Source: Streptosporangiaceae bacterium
Lineage (GTDB): Bacteria > Actinomycetota > Actinomycetes > Streptosporangiales > Streptosporangiaceae
Length of the DNA: 26,039 nucleotides
NCBI GenBank assembly: GCA_030040475.1
Contig: JASHTQ010000228.1
Coordinates: 1-26,039 of the forward strand
Direction: 5' to 3'
Of this stretch, positions 1 through 8,454 are shown piece by piece. Position 1 is the first letter of the stretch; each line of letters opens with the position of its first letter. Position numbers and translations under genes: made by a program. Under the pieces are notes generated by a model. The model saw only the letters and a list, made by a program, of their open reading frames with translations, made no database searches and had not been told where the DNA came from.

Positions 1-57
1 CGGCTCCGCCGGTACCCGTGCCCGCGGCTCCGCCGGTACCCGTGCCCGCGGCTCCGC
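1..57. repeat. 24-bp in-frame tandem repeat in the GT39 C-terminus
   Basis: Two perfect copies of a 24-base unit (1-24 and 25-48) are followed by a 9-base partial copy (49-57). On the minus strand each unit encodes the octapeptide GAAGTGTG. The array continues beyond the left edge, so its true copy number is unknown. The period is a multiple of three, so copy-number change would alter tail length without breaking the frame. Confidence 0.85.
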
Positions 58-1738
58 GGCCGAACCCGCCGAACCCGCCAGTCCCTCCGGTCCCGCCGAA
101 CCCGCCGCGCGGGAACTGTCCCGTCGTCCCACCGGCGAAACCGCCTCCTGGTCTCCCGCCGAAACGCCCGCCGAATCCGCCACCAGGCCCGCCGAACGCG
201 TCCGTCTGCGGCCCCGCGCTCGGGATCGCCCCGGTGTGCGTGGTGTTAACGGTGTCCAGCGTGTAGGCGGCCGGCCCGGCCAGCCCGGCGACCATCGCCA
301 GCCCCACCGGCAGCAGCACAACCGCAAGCCGCCAGCGGCGAGACCGGGCCAGGCGGGTCAGCCGCGGTCCGGCGAGCACCCCGAGCCCGCCTGCCACGCC
401 CGCGACCAGCACGACCCAGCGCAGCCAGGGCAGCCAGTCCGGCGTCCGGTCGAGCAGGACGTAGGCCCATACCGCGGTGATCACCACTGCGCCCGCCGCC
501 ACGATGCGCGCGACGAGGTTCCTCGGCCCGAGCCTGGCCCGCCAGAACTCCATCGCGCCGATGCCGACGAGCGCGCCGATGCCCGGCGCGAGGGCGATCA
601 TGTAGTAGGGGTGGATGATGCCTGCCATGTAGCTGAACACGGCGCCGGTGACCAGTACCCAGCCGCCCCACATCAGCGCGGCGGCCCGGAGCCGGTCGGT
701 CCGCACCGCCCGCCACGACATCCACACCATGGCGACAAGGGCGATGATCGCGGCCGGCAGCAGCCAGCTGATCTGCCCGCCGAACTCGGACTGGAACAGC
801 CGGATCACCCCGGTCGCGCCGCCCCACCCGGCATTTCCGGTCCCGCCGCCGACGGATCCGGTCTCGTTGCCGTCCAGCCGCCCCAGGCCGTTGTACCCGA
901 TCGCGAGCTGCAGGATGTTGTTGTCCGTGGAGCCGCCGAAGTAGGGCCGGTCGGTCGCCGGGGTGAGCTGGGCGATCAGCACCCACCAGCCGGCCCCGGC
1001 GATGACGCCGACGCCGAGGAGCACCGTCTGCCAGATCCGCTTGCCCAGCCTGGGCGGCCCGGCCCACAGGTACGCGATCGCGATCCCCGGCAGCACCAGG
1101 AACGCCTGCAGCATCTTGGCCAGGAACGCGAACCCCAGCAGGACCCCGCAGAACACCAGCCACTTGGTCCGGCCGTTCTCGATCGCCCGCACGATCGCGT
1201 ACGCCGCCGCGGTCATCAGCAGCACCAGCAGGGCGTCCGGGTTGTTGAACCTGAACATCAGGGCCGCCACCGGCGTGAGCGCCAGCACCAGCCCGGCGAT
1301 GAGCCCGGCGGCGTGCCCGAACCAGCGGCGAACCGCGGCGTACAGCAGCAGCACCGAGCCGACGCCCTCAACCGCCTGCGGGATCAGCATCGACCATTTG
1401 TTGAAGCCGAAGATCCGCGCGGACAGCTCCATCACCCACAGCGAGGCGGGCGTCTTGTCCACCGTGATGAAGTTGGAGGAGTCAAACGAGCCGAAGAAGA
1501 ACGCCTTCCAGCTCTTGGTGCCCGCCTGGACCGCCGCCGCGTAGAAGTCGTTCGCCCAGCCTTCCCTGCCGAGGTCCCACAGGTAGAGCAAGGCCGCCAG
1601 CGCCAGCAGCCCGAGCAGCACGGGTCTGGCCCACCGCGGATCTGCCTCAGGCCCGCGCAGCAGACGCCGTATCCGGCTCCGAGCCGGCATCGATGCGCCG
1701 CCGGTCAAGTGCCGCGGGATGAAGGTAGTCGCGCTCAA
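1..1738 (-). CDS. GT39-family membrane glycosyltransferase (ArnT/PMT-like), C-terminus cut by window edge
   Basis: A multi-pass membrane protein that would transfer a sugar from a polyprenyl-phosphate donor on the outer face of the membrane. The frame is open from a TTG at 1738 (AGGAG six bases upstream) to base 1; an ATG at 1690 is an alternative start. After one N-terminal helix comes a GT39-type luminal loop (GWANDFYAAA, SWKAFFFGSFD, FITVDKTPASLWVMELSAR), with the acidic residue near WANDF being the usual catalytic site. About ten hydrophobic segments follow, including FAFLAKMLQAFLVLPGI. The last ~70 visible residues are soluble and almost entirely Gly with Ala, Thr and Phe, ending in GAAGTGTG repeats. 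Its start overlaps the upstream GT2-GtrA gene by 92 bases, so the two are probably co-translated and that enzyme may supply the lipid-linked donor (inference). The acceptor is unknown. Family assignment is firm; sugar specificity is not visible. Confidence 0.88.
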   Translation of the reverse strand, partial: MSATTFIPRHLTGGASMPARSRIRRLLRGPEADPRWARPVLLGLLALAALLYLWDLGREGWANDFYAAAVQAGTKSWKAFFFGSFDSSNFITVDKTPASLWVMELSARIFGFNKWSMLIPQAVEGVGSVLLLYAAVRRWFGHAAGLIAGLVLALTPVAALMFRFNNPDALLVLLMTAAAYAIVRAIENGRTKWLVFCGVLLGFAFLAKMLQAFLVLPGIAIAYLWAGPPRLGKRIWQTVLLGVGVIAGAGWWVLIAQLTPATDRPYFGGSTDNNILQLAIGYNGLGRLDGNETGSVGGGTGNAGWGGATGVIRLFQSEFGGQISWLLPAAIIALVAMVWMSWRAVRTDRLRAAALMWGGWVLVTGAVFSYMAGIIHPYYMIALAPGIGALVGIGAMEFWRARLGPRNLVARIVAAGAVVITAVWAYVLLDRTPDWLPWLRWVVLVAGVAGGLGVLAGPRLTRLARSRRWRLAVVLLPVGLAMVAGLAGPAAYTLDTVNTTHTGAIPSAGPQTDAFGGPGGGFGGRFGGRPGGGFAGGTTGQFPRGGFGGTGGTGGFGGFGRGAAGTGTGGAAGTGTGGA

Positions 1739-2969
1739 CTTGTTCTCCTTGGTTTAGTGAATTGTCATACGTATTCCTGGATCCGCCGAACACCCAGTGC
1801 CGGTACAGCAGGAACCTGATCACCGTGGCCACCAGGTTGGCGGCGACGAGGACGGAGACCTCCGCCCAGCGACTTGGATGGGCCGAGCCTGAATTCAGTG
1901 CCCCCGAACTCAGGGCGGCCAGCGCCCCCGAGGTCAGCGCCAGCCCGATGCCGAACGCGATCAGCCCCTTGACCTGATGCCTGGCCGCGTGCGCCCGTCC
2001 GCTGATCCCGAACGTCACCCGCCGATTGACCGCGGTGTTGGCCACCGCGGTCGCGCCCAGGGCGAGCACGTTGGCCGCCTGGGCCGACAGAAACCCGCGC
2101 AGCACCAGGTAGAGCAGCACGTACGCGAGCGTGCTCGCCACGCCGACGGCGATGAACCTGGCGATCTGCCGCGGAAGCTCGCGTGCCCCGGCGCCCCGCC
2201 CGTTCCCGCTGGCCGTCGCGAGCGAGGGCCCGCGCAGCACCGGGACGATGATCGTGCCGCGGCCGAAGCCCCAGCTCAGGCGCGCCATGCCGCGCAGGTC
2301 CGCCAGCGCGGTGGCGACGATGTCCACCCGCGAGTCGAGATCGTCGACCCAGTCCACCGGAACCTCGTGGATCCGCAGCCCGGCCCGCTCCGCGAACACG
2401 AGCAACTCGGTGTCGAAGAACCAGCCGGTGTCCTTGGTAAGCGGCAGCAGCACCCGCGCCTGATCGCGCCTGATCGCCTTGAACCCGCACTGGGCGTCGG
2501 AGAACCGCGCGCCCATGAAAACGTGCAGCAGCAGGTTGTAGCAGCGCGAGATGACCTCGCGCTTGGGCCCCCTGACCACCCGGGAACCGTGCGCCAGCCG
2601 GGTGCCGATCGCAAGGTCGCTGTGCCCGGAAAGCAGCGGCGCCACCAGCGGAAGAAGGGCGTTCAGATCTGTCGACAAATCGACATCCATGTACGCAAGC
2701 ACCTCGGCGTCGCTCCGCGACCAGATCGCCCGCAGCGCCCGCCCCCGCCCGGCCTGCTCCATCCGGACGGCCCGCACCCCGTGCAGCTGACTAGCCAGCT
2801 TAGTCGCAATCGGCCAGGTGGCATCGGTGCTGCCGTTGTCCGCGATCGTGATCCGCGTCGTGAAAGGGAAGCTCTCCCGCACGTACTCGGCAAGCCGCCT
2901 GATGCTGGGCGCGAGATCCCGTTCCTCATTGCGGACAGGCACCACGATGTCTACTTGCACAACGCTCAT
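1647..2969 (-). CDS. GT2 polyprenyl-phosphate glycosyltransferase fused to GtrA membrane domain
   Basis: A two-domain protein of 440 residues. Residues ~5-235 form a DPM1-like GT2 domain that would move a hexose, typically mannose, from a nucleotide sugar to polyprenyl phosphate at the inner membrane face. Visible motifs are VVPVRNEE (10-17), DNGSTDAT (44-51), the metal-binding DVD in YMDVDLSTD (~95), QCGFKAI and GWFFDTELL. Residues ~263-395 form a GtrA-like domain with about four helices and the NRRVTFG signature; this domain is linked to lipid-sugar flipping or anchoring. The C-terminal ~45 residues are polar and come from the region overlapping the next gene. ATG at 2969 is used although the ribosome site is weak; GTG a few codons in is possible. 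It precedes and overlaps the GT39 gene, fitting a donor-synthesis plus transfer pair. Donor sugar not determinable. Confidence 0.9.
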   Translation of the reverse strand: MSVVQVDIVVPVRNEERDLAPSIRRLAEYVRESFPFTTRITIADNGSTDATWPIATKLASQLHGVRAVRMEQAGRGRALRAIWSRSDAEVLAYMDVDLSTDLNALLPLVAPLLSGHSDLAIGTRLAHGSRVVRGPKREVISRCYNLLLHVFMGARFSDAQCGFKAIRRDQARVLLPLTKDTGWFFDTELLVFAERAGLRIHEVPVDWVDDLDSRVDIVATALADLRGMARLSWGFGRGTIIVPVLRGPSLATASGNGRGAGARELPRQIARFIAVGVASTLAYVLLYLVLRGFLSAQAANVLALGATAVANTAVNRRVTFGISGRAHAARHQVKGLIAFGIGLALTSGALAALSSGALNSGSAHPSRWAEVSVLVAANLVATVIRFLLYRHWVFGGSRNTYDNSLNQGEQVERDYLHPAALDRRRIDAGSEPDTASAARA

Positions 2970-3174
2970 GACCTTGAGGTTCGCCGGTCATGCTGCGCCG
3001 CACCTGAGCCAATCTTATGCGTCAGCTATGAGCAATCGCCCGTTTCCGCCGCCCGCCAAGATCAGGCCCGAGACACGGCGTGTCGCTTAGCTTCAGGGCA
3101 CTGTTTTCGCTACCATGTTTGATATCAGGAAAAGCCTGAGCTTCAAGATCAATTATCCGAACGGACGGTGGTGC

Positions 3175-5178
3175 GTGGACCAGGCACCGGCTCCCCAGGA
3201 CCCCGGGCTGACCGCGGGCGTCCCGTTCCCGTTCGCTACTCCCGACTGGCTGGATGACGAGCAATGGGCGGCGATCGCGGCGGCCGGCGCGGCCGAGGAG
3301 GAGCCGGCCGACCCGGACCTGGAGGACCCGCCCGATTGGGACTACCTGGACGCGGTGATCGCCGAGGCGCGGGAGGTCTCGGCGGCCGAGGCCCGGGACG
3401 CGGCGTTCGCGGCGCGGATCGCGTTCGACGGGGGGTTCGGGGCGGTCGGCGCGGCACCGGGTCCCCGCGGCCCGGGGAACCCCGGGTCCGCCCAGTCGTT
3501 CCCGGGGGAGCATGCCAGCCCGGCGGCGGGGTTCGGGTCGGGGTTCGCGCTGGACACCGCGCCGGGGTGCCTGGCGCTTGGCGAGTTCGCCGCCGCGGTG
3601 GCCGGGGAGGATGACCGGTACCCGGGCGCGACCGATGACGAGATCGTGGGGGTGATCTGCGCGCTGGACCGGGTCGAGGCGCACGCGGCGGCCTGCAAGC
3701 TGGCCGCCGTCGCGGAGTTCATCCGCCGCCGCCCCGGCATGCACGACGCGCCGCAGGACCCCGCGCCGGGTCGCCCGCGCGGCCCGGGGAAGAGCACCGC
3801 ACAGGACCCCGGAGACGGCGGCCCGGGGAAGGTCGCCGGGGGGATGCCTTCGCAGGGGTGGGATGAGTTCGCGGTGAAGGAGCTGGCCTGGGCGCTGGCC
3901 GAGTCGCAGGACACGGCCGAGGACCTGATGGGGCTGGCGTACCAGCTGGAGGCGAAGCTGCCCGGCACCAAGGCCGCGCTGCGGGATGGCCGGATCCGCG
4001 TGTCGAAGGCCGCGGTCATCGCCGGGGCGACCCAGTTCTTGGACGCCAAGGAGGCGGCCGCGGCCGAGGGCATGGTCCTGGGCCGGGCGAGCCGGCTGAC
4101 CCGGCCGGGGCTGCGGGACGCGATCGGCCGGGCGGTGATGGAGGTCGCCCCGAAGAAGGCCCGCAGGCGCCGCGAGGAGGCCGCGAAGCGGACCCGGGTG
4201 GAACGGTGGCCCGAGCATTCCGGCAACGCCGGCCTGGCCGGCCGGGAGCTGCCGTCCGCGCAGGTGCTTGCGGCTGATCAGCGGATTACCGCGCGGGCGA
4301 GACAGCTGCGGGCCGCCGGGCTGGACGGCGACATGGACGTGCTGCGCGCCCGCGCGTTCCTCGACATCCTGCTCGGTATGGACTCCCGCCTCGCCGCCGC
4401 GGCCGGGCCGGTCGACGGCGGTGAGCCCGGCCCGCCGGTTCCGCCGGCCGGGTCGGTGCTGCCGCCGGGGTTCTGCGGGAGCATCAACCTGACCGTCCCG
4501 CTGGTGACCGCGCTCGGCTTGGCCGACCGGCCCGGGCAGGCAGGGACGCTCGGCCCGATCGACCCGTGGCTGGCCCGCGACCTGCTCGCCGCCGCCGCCC
4601 GCAACCCGAAGACAACCTGGTGCCTGACGGTCACCGACGAGCACGGCCACGCCATCGGCCACGGCTGCGCCCGGCCAGAAGCCGGGAAACGCAGACGGCG
4701 CCGCTCCGGCGGAGGCGGTCCCGGGCCGCCAGGCGGCCCGCGGTTCTCCGTTACCGCTGCGGGCAAGGACGGGCCACCCGGCGGCTATGGTGCCTGGCGG
4801 CTGTCCACCGGAACGCCCGGCCGACCGGACCTGCTCATCGCGGTGCACCCGATCGCCGGCCGGGAATGCGATCACCGGTTCCAGGCCGCCGGCCACGATC
4901 CGGGGGTCCTGCTGCGGCACCTGACCGAGGTCCGGCATGCCAGGTGTACCGCCCCGGGCTGCCGAAGACCCGCGGCCAGTTGCGACTACGAGCACAATGT
5001 CCCGTACGAGACGGGCGGCAGAACCTGCCTGTGCAACGGCGGTCCTAAGTGCCGCAGGGACCACAGGCTCAAGCAAGACCCCAACTGGAAGGTCGACCGG
5101 CACCCCGACGGCGCCTTCACCTGGACCACCCCGTCGGGCCGCCAGTACACGACCGAACCCACGCAGTACCCGGTCTAG
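3175..5178 (+). CDS. DUF222 / 13E12-repeat family HNH endonuclease-like protein
   Basis: A member of the large actinobacterial 13E12/DUF222 family, with an N-terminal DUF222 region and a C-terminal HNH nuclease fold. An acidic, Pro/Gly-rich N-terminus precedes DUF222 (about residues 120-390; segments such as ELAWALAES and RVSKAAVIAGAT). The HNH module near the end shows paired CxxxxC (RCTAPGCRRP), then CDYEHNVPYETGG, CLCNGGPKCRRDHRLKQ and a WTTPSGRQY tail, so the metal-binding and catalytic His residues are present. GTG at 3175 was chosen; ATG at 3115 is in frame but lies inside a possible -10 box (TACCAT, 3111-3116). The gene is flanked by minus-strand genes on both sides and overlays antisense the extended frame of the HD-domain gene. 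The biological role of the family is poorly known; paralogues often occur in many copies per genome. Confidence 0.9.
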   Translation: MDQAPAPQDPGLTAGVPFPFATPDWLDDEQWAAIAAAGAAEEEPADPDLEDPPDWDYLDAVIAEAREVSAAEARDAAFAARIAFDGGFGAVGAAPGPRGPGNPGSAQSFPGEHASPAAGFGSGFALDTAPGCLALGEFAAAVAGEDDRYPGATDDEIVGVICALDRVEAHAAACKLAAVAEFIRRRPGMHDAPQDPAPGRPRGPGKSTAQDPGDGGPGKVAGGMPSQGWDEFAVKELAWALAESQDTAEDLMGLAYQLEAKLPGTKAALRDGRIRVSKAAVIAGATQFLDAKEAAAAEGMVLGRASRLTRPGLRDAIGRAVMEVAPKKARRRREEAAKRTRVERWPEHSGNAGLAGRELPSAQVLAADQRITARARQLRAAGLDGDMDVLRARAFLDILLGMDSRLAAAAGPVDGGEPGPPVPPAGSVLPPGFCGSINLTVPLVTALGLADRPGQAGTLGPIDPWLARDLLAAAARNPKTTWCLTVTDEHGHAIGHGCARPEAGKRRRRRSGGGGPGPPGGPRFSVTAAGKDGPPGGYGAWRLSTGTPGRPDLLIAVHPIAGRECDHRFQAAGHDPGVLLRHLTEVRHARCTAPGCRRPAASCDYEHNVPYETGGRTCLCNGGPKCRRDHRLKQDPNWKVDRHPDGAFTWTTPSGRQYTTEPTQYPV

Positions 5179-5181
5179 CTC

Positions 5182-5203
5182 GCGGCCTAAGGGACCGGGC
5201 CGC
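5182..5203 (+). terminator. Possible hairpin between convergent genes
   Basis: Directly after the HNH stop codon a six-base perfect stem (GCGGCC at 5182-5187 with GGCCGC at 5198-5203) encloses a ten-base loop. There is no U-tract, so it is at best a weak or I-shaped terminator of the type common in high-GC actinobacteria. Confidence 0.3.
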
Positions 5204-5247
5204 CAGCACGCAACGATGCCTGGACGGCCGGAACTAACTTCACTTAA

Positions 5248-5955
5248 GCGCAGGACGGCGGCGAACCTGTCCTCGGCGCGGCCGAGCTGGGCCAGGATGT
5301 GCTCCTTGACTCCCGCGTCAAGCGGCGTGTCCGGCCTGGCGATGAGGTCACGCAGGATCGGGACCAGGGGAGCGTACTTGCCGGCCAGCTTGCGCAGCCG
5401 GGGGCCGGTGGTGTGGATCAGGCCGACGCCGTTGTCGGTGAAGTCCGAGGCCTTGATCACGCGCGCCCACGGGTTGCGCTGCAGGCTGTCGGCGACGTGC
5501 TCCCGGTACTGCTCGTTCTCGTCGCGATCCGGCGCCCAGGGCGGGTTGGTCACCGCGGCGACGAGTTCGGCGACCCGCGGGCCGAACCCGGCGGCGAGCA
5601 CGGCCAGGGCGGCCCGCTGGCTCGGGTCGGCACCGCCTGCCAGCTCGGCGGGGTGATCCTCGACCGCGTCGTGCAGCAGGGCCGCGGCGACCACGTCGGG
5701 ATCGCGCACGCCGTAGTGCGACATGATCCTGATCGCCACCCGGAGCAGATGGTTGACGTAGGGCTCGCGGTCCCTGCGGTCGGCGGCATGCAGCCGTGAG
5801 GCCAGGTCAAGCGCCCGCCCGAGGAACTCCCTGTCCGCGTCCGGCAGCGCCGCGGTCTCCAGCGCGAACCGGTCCCGAAGCCCCGCCTCGCCATGGGTCG
5901 AGGTGATCGCGTGCAGCGGCATGGTCGCGAGGAGCCGCTGACTGGCGCTGTCCAT
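5248..5955 (-). CDS. HD-domain phosphohydrolase, MESH1/SpoT-hydrolase-like; natural stop codon apparently lost
   Basis: About 236 residues match the small HD-domain hydrolases related to (p)ppGpp 3'-pyrophosphohydrolase. Visible metal and active-site motifs are the first His in YVNHLLRVA (~69), HDAVED (95-100) and IKASDFTDN (167-175), the counterpart of the KLxDxxxN motif. It starts with ATG 10 bases after the sensor-kinase stop, so it may be the third gene of that operon; no ribosome site is visible. The frame does not stop after the last recognisable residue: it runs on antisense through the whole HNH gene to 3022. Codon use changes abruptly at residue 237 (TTA, AGT, GAA, GTT, AGT), and both other frames stop within three codons there. 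The coordinates given cover only the supported part. A one-base frameshift or a sequencing error is likely. ppGpp as substrate is an inference from the motifs. Confidence 0.72.
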
Positions 5956-5965
5956 GTGTTAAGAA

Positions 5966-7630
5966 CTAGCACACCGAAGACGTCGCTGGCTCGGTCAGCA
6001 GGGGCAGGACGATGGCGAACCTGGTCATGCCGGGCCGGCTGGTCACGGTGACGCAGCCCGAGTGCGCGGCCACCACCGCGTCCACGATGGCCAGGCCCAG
6101 GCCGGTGCTCTTGCCCGCGGCGTTGGCCTCGCGCGACCGCGACGTGTCCCCGCGGGTGAACCGCTCGAACAGGTCGGGCAGCAGTTCTGGAGCGATGCCC
6201 GGCCCGTCGTCGGTGACGCTCAGCTCGACGCGCGGGGGCGGCGGCGGCACGCCGCGCCGGACGGCCGGCGTGTCCCGGGGCTGGCTGGCTGAGGCTGAGA
6301 CCGTGAGCGTGACGCTGATCAACGAGCCGGGCGGGGTGTGCTTGCCCGCGTTGCTCAGCAGGTTGGCCAGGACCTGATGCAGCCGGTGCTCGTCGCCGCT
6401 GACCAGGACGGGATCGTCGGGCAGGTCGAGGCGCCACCGGTGGTCACCGCGGGCCACCCTCGCGTCGCTGGTCACGTCGATGGCCAGCCGGGACAGGTCG
6501 ACCGGCGCGCGTTCCAGCGGGCGGCCCGCATCGAGCCGGGCGAGCAGCAGCAGGTCGTCCACGAGGACGCCCATCCGCGCCGACTCCGACTGCACCCTGC
6601 CGAGGGCGTGCGTAACCTGCTCGGGCACGGGACCGGGATGCCGCAGGGCAAGCTCGGCGTAGCCGCGGATCGCGGCCAGCGGAGTGCGCAGCTCGTGGCT
6701 CGCGTCGGCCGCGAACCGGCGCAGCCGCGCCTCGCTTGCGGCGCGCCGGCCGAGCGCCCGCTCGACGTGGCCGAGCATCCGGTTGAAGGCCGCCCCTACC
6801 TGCCCGACCTCGGTCCGGGGGTCATTGCCGGGTACGCCGGCGGGCAGCGTGACCTCGCCGGAATCCAGCGGCAGTTCGGTCACCTGAGTGGCGGTGGCGG
6901 CGATCCTGCGCAGCGGCCGGAGCGAGATCCGCACCCATACGGTCCCCATCACAAGCGCCACGAGCAGGACCGCCGCGAACACTATGTGCTCCTTGTTCTC
7001 CACGCTGTTCAGCACGCTCTGGACCGTGCTCAGCGGCAGCCCGGTGATCAGGACGGTGCCCGAGGCGACCTGGACCTTGGTGAGCATGTACTGGCCGTCG
7101 AGCGAGGCCGAGCTCAGCGTCCGGGTGGAGGTCGGCAGCGATTGCGCGTCCGGCACGCCGGGCCCGCCGGGCCCATAGTGTCCGGGCGGCCCGCCATCCT
7201 GCCCGCCCTGGCCGGTCAGCTGAGACTGAGTCGTCGGCAGGTTCAGCAGCGTCGTCTCGTCCGCCGCGGACAGCCGGCAGGCTCGGCCGACGAGGATGAC
7301 GGAGCTGAAGGTCCGGCCGGTCAGCACCACCTCGAACGTGCCGGTGGCCTGGCCGTAGCAGTTCGGCGGCGGGCTCGGGCCGGTGTAGTTGTCCCCGTCG
7401 TCGTCGCCCTGGGCGGCATGCACGCAGTCCATCCAGCGCGAGGTGGCGGACTGCAGCTGCTGGTTGAGCGCCGACATCAGCGAGTCGCTGAGCGCGTTGG
7501 CGGTGACCACGCTGACCCCGGCACCGGCCAGCCCGATCAGGACGATCAGCCCGATGATGAGCCTGCCGCTGATCGTGCGGGGGGAGAGCAGGCCGGACAG
7601 CCTCGGCCAGTGGGCGTTGCGCGCCGACAC
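5966..7630 (-). CDS. Sensor histidine kinase of an OmpR-type two-component system
   Basis: A 554-residue membrane kinase that would autophosphorylate on His and pass phosphate to the regulator encoded just upstream. Layout: cytoplasmic N-tail, membrane helix at ~23-45, extracytoplasmic sensor region ~46-212, second helix ~215-236, HAMP ~236-295, HisKA with ASHELRTP (phospho-acceptor His312), then HATPase_c with N box NLLSNAGKH, G1 DDGPGIAPE, F box FERFTRGD and G2 TGLGLAIV. The sensor region holds three Cys (MDC, NCYG, RACR) and a Gly/Pro-rich segment around 140-160, and resembles no sensor domain I can name. It starts with a GTG that shares one base with the regulator stop (TAGTG), a sign of translational coupling. 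All catalytic motifs are intact. The signal sensed is unknown. Confidence 0.95.
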   Translation of the reverse strand: MSARNAHWPRLSGLLSPRTISGRLIIGLIVLIGLAGAGVSVVTANALSDSLMSALNQQLQSATSRWMDCVHAAQGDDDGDNYTGPSPPPNCYGQATGTFEVVLTGRTFSSVILVGRACRLSAADETTLLNLPTTQSQLTGQGGQDGGPPGHYGPGGPGVPDAQSLPTSTRTLSSASLDGQYMLTKVQVASGTVLITGLPLSTVQSVLNSVENKEHIVFAAVLLVALVMGTVWVRISLRPLRRIAATATQVTELPLDSGEVTLPAGVPGNDPRTEVGQVGAAFNRMLGHVERALGRRAASEARLRRFAADASHELRTPLAAIRGYAELALRHPGPVPEQVTHALGRVQSESARMGVLVDDLLLLARLDAGRPLERAPVDLSRLAIDVTSDARVARGDHRWRLDLPDDPVLVSGDEHRLHQVLANLLSNAGKHTPPGSLISVTLTVSASASQPRDTPAVRRGVPPPPPRVELSVTDDGPGIAPELLPDLFERFTRGDTSRSREANAAGKSTGLGLAIVDAVVAAHSGCVTVTSRPGMTRFAIVLPLLTEPATSSVC

Positions 7631-8388
7631 TAGCCCGCTGGTTTCAGCACGTATCCGACGCCGCGGACGGTATGGATGAGCGGAGGCCGGCCGGCGTCGA
7701 TCTTCTTGCGCAGGTAGCTGATGTACAGCTCGACCACGTGGGCCTGGCCGCCGAAGTCGTAGTTCCAGACCCGGTCCAGGATCTGCGCCTTGGACAGCAC
7801 CCGCCTCGGGTTGCGCATGAGGAACCTGAGCAGCTCGAACTCGGTCGCGGTCAGGTCGATGAGCTCACCGTCCCTGCGCACCTCGCGGGCGTCCTCGTCC
7901 ATGGTCAGGTCGCCCACGACCAGCGATCCCTCGGCCTGCGCGCGGGTCAGGTTGGCGCGCCGCAGCAGGCCGCGCAGCCTGGCCAGGACCTCCTCCAGGC
8001 TGAACGGCTTGGTCACGTAGTCGTCGCCGCCGGCGGTGATGCCCGCCACCCGGTCCTCGACCGCGTCCCTGGCCGTGAGGAACAGCACGCATATCTGCGG
8101 TACCTCGGCACGGAGCCTGCGCATGACCTCCAGGCCGTTGAAGTCCGGAAGCATGATGTCGAGCACCACCGCGTCGGGGCCGAACTCACGGGCGACCCGG
8201 ACCGCCTCGGCGCCGCTGCTCGCGGCGCGGACGTCCCATCCCTCGTATCGCAGCACGCTGGACAGCAGTTCGGCCAGGCTCGGCTCGTCGTCGACGACCA
8301 GCACGCGCACGGGCGTGCCGTCGGCGCGCTGAAGGCCCTCGCTACGGGCCGCGGCGGACGCGCTCGGCGCCCGGCTGTCGTTCTCCAT
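7630..8388 (-). CDS. OmpR/PhoB-family response regulator
   Basis: A DNA-binding response regulator of about 252 residues. The receiver domain has the acidic pair in VLVVDDEPS, the phospho-acceptor Asp in VVLDIMLPDF (~77), the Thr in VLFLTARD and the Lys in YVTKPFS. The C-terminal winged helix shows TATEFELLRFL, VLSKAQILDRVW and the recognition-helix region VVELYISYLRKKID, ending in IHTVRGVGYVLKP. ATG at 8388 was preferred over GTG at 8397 because AGGTGAG lies five bases before the ATG and that GTG is itself part of the ribosome site. A ~25-residue Ala/Ser-rich leader precedes the receiver. The stop overlaps the kinase start. Targets are not evident. Confidence 0.95.
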   Translation of the reverse strand: MENDSRAPSASAAARSEGLQRADGTPVRVLVVDDEPSLAELLSSVLRYEGWDVRAASSGAEAVRVAREFGPDAVVLDIMLPDFNGLEVMRRLRAEVPQICVLFLTARDAVEDRVAGITAGGDDYVTKPFSLEEVLARLRGLLRRANLTRAQAEGSLVVGDLTMDEDAREVRRDGELIDLTATEFELLRFLMRNPRRVLSKAQILDRVWNYDFGGQAHVVELYISYLRKKIDAGRPPLIHTVRGVGYVLKPAG

Positions 8389-8454
8389 AACGCTCACCTG
8401 TGCCCAGTATGCCCAGGCAGGTCACGCGAATCTAAGGATCAGCTATGAATTCCC

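Noticed and set aside
1..57. Short direct repeats considered as a CRISPR array
   Set aside because: Units are contiguous with no spacers and encode an in-frame octapeptide repeat.
236..1819. Long plus-strand open frame of ~527 codons
   Set aside because: It is antisense to the GT39 gene, whose minus-strand frame gives clear family motifs; the plus-strand product is Arg/Pro/His-rich with no recognisable domain, as expected for a shadow in high-GC DNA.
3022..5247. Continuation of the HD-domain frame antisense to the HNH gene
   Set aside because: The residues are low-complexity and match no family, while the plus strand here encodes a complete DUF222-HNH protein. Treated as loss of a stop codon, not as a 977-residue protein.
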